DNA from: Spinacia oleracea | Lineage: Eukaryota > Streptophyta > Magnoliopsida > Caryophyllales > Amaranthaceae | Direction of reading: 5' to 3' | Assembly: GCF_020520425.1 (NCBI RefSeq) | Contig: NC_079492.1 | Coordinates: 105,001,157-105,065,156, forward strand | Length of the DNA stretch: 64,000 nt | Shown here: positions 57,300-64,000 of the stretch, piece after piece | How positions within the stretch are numbered: the first letter of the stretch is position 1 | Layout of the letters: each line of letters starts with the position of its first letter | Position numbers and translations under genes: made by a program | The notes under the pieces: model-generated | What the model was told of the DNA's origin: nothing | Seen by the model: only the letters and a program-made list of their open reading frames with translations | Database searches by the model: none

Positions 57300-58574
57300 G
57301 AGTAGTATGGATATGGAATTCTTAAATATTAACCAAGAAACTTGGTAGAACATGCTTACATAAAAAGAATAACATACATTTTGTTGCATTATTTTTGTTG
57401 GAGTGTGTTAGTCTTGCATGAATGTTATTGCTATTAGTTTTGAATCGTGATTGAGCATAGTTAACGGGTAATTTAGTGGGATTTACAGTGAGTTGAAAGT
57501 AAATCCACGTGAAACGGGGAAATGTGTAGGATTAATGTCGGAAACAAATCTTAACATAGTAGTCGCATAAGATTCCTTAGTAATTGAGATCATGTGCCCA
57601 TTTGCCGTCCATTTTTTACAAACATTAACAATACCTTAATAATCATACCCATTGTACCAACAAAAATACAATACCAACGTGGAATTGTGCGATTTCAGAC
57701 CACTTTCGTCATTTGTCATTTGTCATTTGAGCCAAGGATTGAGTAAGTAGAATATTTTAGACTAATTAAACTAGTCCACACTAACTCCTCTCTAATCAAT
57801 AATCATGATTAAAAAGCATAATCTTACTCCAACTAATCAACAAATAATGTGTAACGAACAAACGTCAACAGTGACGCATGCAATTGCATGCGTTGACCCA
57901 GCTGCCTGGTCAATACATGAATGGTCCACTGTTTTGGCTTATCTCCCAAGCTTCCCCTTCCAATAATGGGCACCAACCCCATATGTTCTAGAAGCTCACA
58001 TTCAAGTTTTCTTTGGGATCCACCAATCACCAATCACCAATATAGGATTACAGGAGATTGGACCCGATCCCAAGGCCCAAACTAAAATGGACACATCCAT
58101 GCCTTTTGAGAAGGCACCTTCGGCCCAAAAGTATCATGAAATTGGGCTCAATCAGCACGTCAGTACAACTTAAGTCATATCAGCAAATGTTGTTTTCTGT
58201 CCCAACATTAACAAACTCTCTGATGGACAGAAACTGCACCGTAGGTTAACAGAATTCTAGGGCACACATTCTTCAGATTACACAAATACAATTGACAGCA
58301 AATCTTAAATTATACTTGAAAACATTGGACCAATTTGAGATTACAAGCATACATAATATCAGCAATGTCAACTCATCCTAGTAGAAAGGGCAGCAGCATA
58401 AACACTAAATCACAAACTTGTCATACAAGGAATAAGCTTTCTATGTATCTATCATCCAACTAAAAGTTTCCTTGACAAAACCAACTGCTAAGAATACAAC
58501 AAACTTTTATGAAATTCCAAATCCGCAATCTGACAACACAACACCCTAAACATCAATCAGTCAAAAAGAATTGA
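57300..58574. other. Intergenic region between the GRAS and MPP6-like genes
   Basis: No gene is supported. The left part is the GRAS promoter and the right part (about 58,260-58,574) is the 3' UTR and flank of the MPP6-like gene. 'caccaatcaccaatcaccaat' near 58,021 is a short tandem repeat. Confidence 0.5.
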
Positions 58575-61500
58575 CTAACCTCCCCTTCTCTTGCTTTGAG
58601 ACTTTGGGGGAACTAACACATTGTAGTCCAGTTTATCACGCTTTGATTGTTTGCCGGAACTGTTCTCACTTGGGGATGGCTGTTTCTTACCTTTACTATC
58701 TTTCTGCAGCTTTTTTGGATGGCTTTTCTGAGATAATGCCTCAGACTCTTTCCGTTTGAGTTCTCTATCACCATTATCGTCACCCATATTCATTTCAGTA
58801 AGCTCTTCTTGTGTGCCATTTTCCCTGTAATTGAAAGCACATCAAGATAACTTTTAACCGATAAGATAGGACTAAAGTCAAAATTACGGGGTGTTAGTTT
58901 TTTAGGAACCATTAGACATTTACCCTACTATTTCAGGAGAAGTCACTCATCTCTTTCCATGCCTTGTCCAAATTATTCGTTTCTATGCTACATAGTTACG
59001 GCATACTTGACAGTGGAAAAAGCAATTTACCTGCCAAAATTTCTTCCCGTCTGAAAGCCGGAAGATGTTGATGCTTCTGCTTCATGACCATTAGCCGCCT
59101 CATCCTTCAGTTTCTACCAAGACAAGCTTTGGAGTGAGAGTAGAAGGCAGAAAATAAGTGCAGGACAACCAAAAGGCTGAAAGTTTTGGGAAAAATTTCA
59201 GGTCGCTCGGCCCTGGATACAGTAATACTCACATCTATAGAAGGATTGAAGTTCTGAAATGACATGCGACCTCTTACAGTCCCTGGATGAGGGTCTCCTT
59301 CCATAATGACCACACTGCACAAAAAATTAAAGTGATGTCAATATTTCTATTTCAGCAAAAGTAAAGAGCAAATCTAGATAATGCTTTTATTCCAATCTGC
59401 ATGTTCAAAACATCCAGATCAACCAGCCAAATGACAAAAGATGACAGCTAATATGTGTTCATTATCATCTAGCTCTCAATTAAACTTAACCAAACTTCAA
59501 GCCCAACCTTCCCCCAACCTCAAAAGTAATTCCCAAAATATTTTCTTCAATATTTTTTTTTTTTGTTGAAGGAAAAATATTTTCTTCAATTGATGGCTAA
59601 TATGCCAACCAAATTGTTGATGGCCAAGACAAGTCACAGCATTTGCATGCATGGGTAGCCAATAAAAATTCCTAAGCCAAAGCAATCATGGGGGGCCAAT
59701 GCCAAAATAAAAAGCCATTCCATTTCCTAAAGGAGCAAAACATTAAGACCCCGATCATGAACCAGAAAAAAGACCAAGCATTAAAGGGCATTAGATCCGA
59801 ACACCACAAATTCGGGGAAGACCCAAGAAAAATACGGGCAATCAGACCACAAATGGTGTGACCAACCGGTGTAGAGCCTAACACAGAAAAATGGGTCAAG
59901 AGTGAATAAAAGACCCTACATGCAGGATCAAGACGCGGAAAAAGATAGAGAATGGAGTTCAACAAAATCTATTCCAGAGAAAGCATGGCAGAAGTACATA
60001 TGAGAGGGACGCAAAAAGGAAGCAAGTTACAGCAGGAGCAAACATGAGAAGAACATCAACACAGATGCCAAATAAAAACAAAGCAACAATGGAGTATTAA
60101 AAAAAGTAACACGAATTGTTCAGACTCAAAAAATAAATACAACACTATTCAAGAAAAAAGTCATAAAAGCCGGAGAGAAGCAAAAAATGTTAACGTGAAA
60201 TTCTGATTTTTCAAGATTAAGGGAGAGTTTGAAAAAATAAATCTAATAAGATTAAGACTGAATGTAATACAAAATTGAAAGCCTAAAAAACCTAGCATAG
60301 GAAACAATATAATAAAGCCTAGAAAGATCCAGTACAAATTAGAAAAGAAAAGAACAGGCAAAATTGGTGCACCAATACAGCCGACATTCAGCTCGTTATA
60401 CATATCATCATCATTATCATTATCATTACCCCATTGCCTCAAAGAGGCTCCTGCAAGAAGCAGGCTAAGGGGGGTCGAACGTACGCAACCTTACCCCTGC
60501 AATTGCAGAGAGGTTGTTTCCAATTGACCCAAAAACGATAACGGTATGACAACGGGACAACCATCTTCTACGTCATGGAAAGGAAGCGAAGAGGTATTAA
60601 GAGCCATTTTGATTTAGTCCATTACATCCAACGGCAAAAAAAAAATGAATCTTTGGCTCCATTGGAAATGGACCTTCTAGAATTTTGTATTTGGGTGAAA
60701 TCATGTACATCTCTTTATGAGCAAGAGTTTCTTTATGGAACCTTGCATATCCACCAAATATCACCCCCACCACCAACCCCCCATATTGTAACAAATATAT
60801 CATGTTATTAATCTTATTATTCAAAATACATGAGAATTGAATAAGGTTCCGTTCCAAAGATCTTAAAGAACACCACCACCCCGGAAAAGAAAAGGAGGTC
60901 AGGGAGATGAATCTGCAGAAAGAAAAGGAAAAATCAAACTTTCCAAAGGAACTTTTAGGGCAAAGAGAAATATATGTTGACAAAATACTGTAAAAGGCCT
61001 ATTGATTCGGAAGGTACAAAAAAGGAGGCAGTCGTTGTGACGAGATTGTTTTCTTTCACCTGGGGCATATAGGAATTCATGGACAATCAGACACTCAAGT
61101 CTAGGGGATTCATTATCAAATACTCAAGTCCTAGGCCTTCATTATCAGATACTTAAGTCTAGGACCTTCATTACCAAATATTCAAGTCTAGGGAAAATCT
61201 GCCTCCGGAGACATCTACATGTCAGATAGACGGGTACTAGCAGTTTAGCACCAAAGTTAAATAACACACTAATAAGTTAACAGATCAGGAATAAAGCAAA
61301 CAAAGAACCTCAGCAAACTAGCTTATATCCAAAAGTTTTAATGATAAAAATAATAGAAATGGTGCTATAAGCTAGGAGAACCTACAATCCTACATGATAG
61401 CATATAGGACTATATTGCTTATGCAAGTTAACAACATATTCAGACTGCAAAAGCCTCTTGCAGCAAGCTGACCTCTGGCGCAAATCTAGTTTCTTAGAAG

Positions 61501-63216
61501 CAGTGGCGGATCTTAAAAACATTTCTTTTAGGGGCCAATATATTAAAATGCTATGACTTATTTATAGTTCCGATATTCTATCAAATTTATTTATACAAGG
61601 TGTATTGTCCTTATAGAAGATCCGCTTCTGCTTAGAAGAGACCGAGGTAATAACCCCACAACATAAATCTGCATGACCGCATAAGAAGACCAACAAAATC
61701 AAACTTCAACGTGACCAGAAAAAATTGAAGTAAAAGGGTGCAATTCACTAGACTTGAAAACAACCACATAGTATGGATAGCTTGCCGTTATTTTTTTTGA
61801 GTTAAATCCAGATATATGTGCATAGCAATTTAACCAGTCCTTATTTTTATAAAGAAATTTATACCTAACAGCAGAAACAATTACAGTTTACAACAGAATA
61901 GAGGACAAGTAAGTTCTCCTCGTAGAATCTTACCTTTAGGCCAATTGGTTGGACATAATCATAGGACATTACGACCTCCAGGAAGAAGAAAGAGTTGCAT
62001 GGATTATTTAACTATTTAACCATCTTCCATGAAACTTGAAGTTCTCAAAGTAACTTGTTTCCTTTGAAACTCTGGAAGTATCTTATACCCTTACCAACTG
62101 GGTAAGTTGCATTAACATAGATCATCTATTATCTAAGATACTTTTTTCCGATAGGAGTGTTAGCGGAATTAACATTGTCTTTTTAGGAGTCTTATTTTAA
62201 CCAACCAGAAAAAAATAGATCAGGGTTAGCTTACGATTCCGTGAAACCTACTTCTAAGGAACTAATACTTGTGCAGGAAATCCAGACTTAGCAACCAAAC
62301 AGTATTTGTTTAAATCTTCTACACCATCAGAAATATTTTGTCAATGGTAGATGCAGAAACTGAAAGACTAACTGATTAATAAAACTACACATTCAAATTC
62401 TCCTTCGTCAACTCGGTTCCTAAATATACATAGTACAAGCTGACATTATCCTCCATTTAAATTCTCCTTCGTCAACTAGGTCCCCAAAGTCGTAGCTTCA
62501 AAATCAAAAAGACAAAAAGAGTTTATTTGAGATTGAATGATCTGTCCCTAAAATAATGGGAAACAACTACAAACAAAATTACCCCTCTTCAAGATAGGTA
62601 GCATTGCAAACAATTACAAGTTCATAAAGGGTCTCCTCCAAAACACACCAGGAAAGCGGTAGAAACGATAGCATCTAACCGGTCCTTCAAGATTGCAACA
62701 CAATGGACACTTAAATACACATGCAGTGATAACAAAAATAGACAATAGCTACAAAAACACAGTTAATCAGCTGAAAAACGAAAGCAATGTTGAGAGGGGT
62801 AGCAGAAATCAGAAAGGATAATACTCCTACCATTTTCTATTAACATTACTAGGGAAAACAAATTTCCCATCTGGCTTGGGTTCTTCCACTTCCTTCTTAG
62901 GTTTCTCCTCTTTCTGAGCTGCCCTTTGCATAAACTTTTACACAGCAATTTCCCAACACAACCAGCATACAAATATCCCAAAAGAAAAATCAAGAAAATT
63001 TGATGAGTTCAAATTGGATTTATAACATGAATCTTTACCACAAATCTCAACTGAAAACACTAAAACGAGAGATACCTACATGAATTTGAAACATACCGAG
63101 TTCAAATCTCAAAATTATTAACATGAATTACAAACATAAACGCACAATCACAAGAATTAACAGTATGTTTTTACCTTCAAGTTCTTCAAAATAGGCGATA
63201 TCTCTAGTTTCACCAT
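58575..63216 (-). CDS. MPP6: MPP6-like nuclear exosome cofactor, five exons with a 3.5-kb intron
   Basis: Exons (minus): 63175-63216, 62831-62934, 59234-59315, 59031-59113, 58575-58824. They total 561 bp and encode 186 residues, with all phases consistent. The N-terminus MVKLEISPILKNLKFMQRAAQ and the later GRMSFQNFNPSID match the two conserved blocks of M-phase phosphoprotein 6 (KFMQR and GRMSFxGFNP). MPP6 proteins bind RNA and help the nuclear exosome and MTR4 mature 5.8S rRNA. The C-terminus is Lys/Ser-rich and basic (KKLQKDSKGKK, KSQSKRRGG), fitting a nucleolar RNA-binding tail. Plant homologues have sometimes carried a misleading 'scarecrow-like' name. The third intron (counting from 62830 to 59316) holds a hAT MITE and a dispersed repeat, and no lesion was seen. 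Confidence 0.85.
60400..60545 (-). repeat. SINE-like dispersed repeat in the MPP6 intron
   Basis: The reverse complement of 60,405-60,478 matches the core at 6745-6815 and 21421-21495. Here the match is extended by 'gggtcgaacgtacgcaacc' and 'aattgcagagaggttgtttcc', a phrase common in plant repeats. 'ggtcgaac' is a weak B-box candidate, and no A box was confirmed. Confidence 0.45.
61501..61630. mobile_element. hAT-type MITE, 130 bp, with 8-bp target duplication
   Basis: Its ends are CAGTGGCGGATCTT and, inverted, CAGAAGCGGATCTT. Perfect direct repeats CTTAGAAG lie at 61493-61500 and 61631-61638. It shares the CAGTGGCGGA terminus with the 497-bp element at 26814 but is much shorter. It lies inside an intron and leaves the splice sites untouched. 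Confidence 0.9.
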
Positions 63217-63600
63217 ACTTTCTCTCTCCTCTTTCTTAAAGATGCAATCTTTCTCCCAAATATTCGCTGGTTTTCTCTGGGTTACCAACAAGGGTTTGTG
63301 GTTTTAGAATTGCAGAGCGAAAAAACAAGGGTTTGGTTTGGTTTGGTTCCGAAACAAAAACACTTAAAAAATTGTGTATTTACTAAAACACCCCTATATT
63401 TATCTTCTGTTACGCGGTCTACAATAAGTAAACTTAAAAACACAAAATTATTGGTGGATGTGGAATCCTAAGGTCCAAAACATAAGATGTACGCCTAATA
63501 ACACCTGCTTATGCTGGTTCACTAACTCTTTGAGAAACACACGATAAAATTTTGAGAAACTATAAAATCAAAAATACCTTATTTTTCTCTCTCCACCTCT
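63217..63600. promoter_or_regulatory. Bidirectional promoter region
   Basis: It separates the minus-strand MPP6-like start (63216) from a plus-strand TATA box (63601). The interval of under 400 bp must serve both genes. A pyrimidine-rich leader (tttctctctcctctttctt) sits just before the MPP6 ATG. Confidence 0.5.
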
Positions 63601-64000
63601 CATATAAAGGGATCTCTACTTAAAATCCTCTTCCCATCGTCTTCTTCATCTTCAGATGATAAAAAACCCTTACTTTCCTACAATTTCTCGAACCCAGAAT
63701 TATAAATAAATAAATTATAAATTAAATTGTGGTAATTCTTTATCTCCCCCGTTCTTATTAACTTAAAAAGTTTGTTTTTTATTGTCATTTTGTTTGATCG
63801 ATTTTTTAGGTATTTTTCTTGTTTATTAATACAGTAAATGATGATTGATTAATGGAATTTTTTATTCAAAGATTTGAACTTTATTTTGATTTTATATGAT
63901 TCTCATCAATAATTTGATTGATTGTTTTGTGTGTTTTCGCAGGTTATTTGGTGCTAATTTTGTGAATCTTATAATTATGGTATGTGAAGGACTTATAGTA
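63601..64000 (+). CDS. 5' end of a plus-strand gene leaving the window
   Basis: A TATA box CATATAAAGG lies at 63601-63610. A leader exon ends at a donor TTTTAG|GTATTT (63809/63810), an intron ends at TTTTCGCAG (63942), and a second exon begins at 63943. The first ATG in it is at 63977 and is immediately followed by GTATGTG, a good donor, so exon 2 may encode only the initiator methionine. The product cannot be named from this. Confidence 0.45.

Larger units (their letters stand above)
59316..62830 (-). other. Large intron of the MPP6-like gene
   Basis: 3,515 bp lie between exons 2 and 3, with donor GTAGGAG and acceptor TGTGCAG. It holds the repeat at 60,400-60,545, the hAT MITE at 61,501-61,630, a short local repeat 'tactcaagtctagg' at 61,090-61,195 and a pair 'aaattctccttcgtcaact' near 62,395 and 62,459. 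ORFs inside are not credible genes. Confidence 0.75.

Noticed and set aside
60575-60983. ORFs on both strands inside the large MPP6 intron
   Set aside because: They overlap each other on opposite strands without family motifs, and the flanking splice sites of MPP6 are intact.
1-64000. CRISPR arrays, rRNA or tRNA genes, operons
   Set aside because: None was seen. The tandem repeats found lack the repeat-spacer form, no credible tRNA cloverleaf was spotted by eye, and the genes have introns.

Overview
The window is plant nuclear DNA, very AT-rich, with GT-AG introns. It is most likely from a eudicot of the Caryophyllales: short ACTCCGTA-type signatures and the SUS, GRAS and F-box proteins fit that group, but the placement is inference. 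The left 45 kb is mostly mobile DNA and the right 19 kb is an ordinary gene strip.

Region 1 (1-6650) holds two adjacent minisatellites, exon-like scraps, a CACTA-like end, a truncated Ty1/copia fossil with its 3' LTR (5514-6079), and a broken 3' fragment of a diflavin reductase gene (6154-6651). Region 2 (6696-24150) is a duplication. Copies D1 (6696-12014) and D2 (21372-24150) each carry a Helitron-type 3' end and the same copia solo LTR with the same GTATT target duplication. D1 carries an extra 2.4-kb insert. Between the copies lies a decayed minus-strand copia element, itself interrupted by a 4.1-kb Gypsy-like solo LTR flanked by ACATA. A minus-strand LINE runs through the right edge of D2.

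Region 3 (24.7-28.9 kb) contains a small SIAMESE-RELATED cell-cycle inhibitor gene (25816-26061), a hAT MITE with a perfect 8-bp target duplication, a CGGGTC-rich element, and a Stowaway MITE inserted in another copy of itself.

Region 4 (about 29.1-45.5 kb) is the most interesting object. It is a very large Mutator-like element (MULE) of about 16.4 kb. A many-exon ULP1-like (SUMO protease-like) gene lies on the plus strand, and a FAR1/MULE/SWIM transposase gene converges on it from the minus strand. Its ends carry hairpin modules (GGTACAGCCA...TGGCTGTACC) and AACGACG modules rather than long simple inverted repeats. The two genes share a protein module at about 91% nucleotide identity in opposite orientation. 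Introns and spacers, but not exons, are packed with a motif of type ATGTTCA in one orientation. Both genes carry a few disabling changes, so this copy looks young but dead.

Region 5 (46-64 kb) holds host genes: an F-box protein with a 16-cysteine run (46140-48365, minus), a 13-exon sucrose synthase (50400-53901, minus), an LISCL-type GRAS factor (54915-56972, minus), an MPP6-like exosome cofactor with a 3.5-kb intron (58575-63216, minus), and the promoter and 5' UTR of a plus-strand gene leaving the window at 64000.
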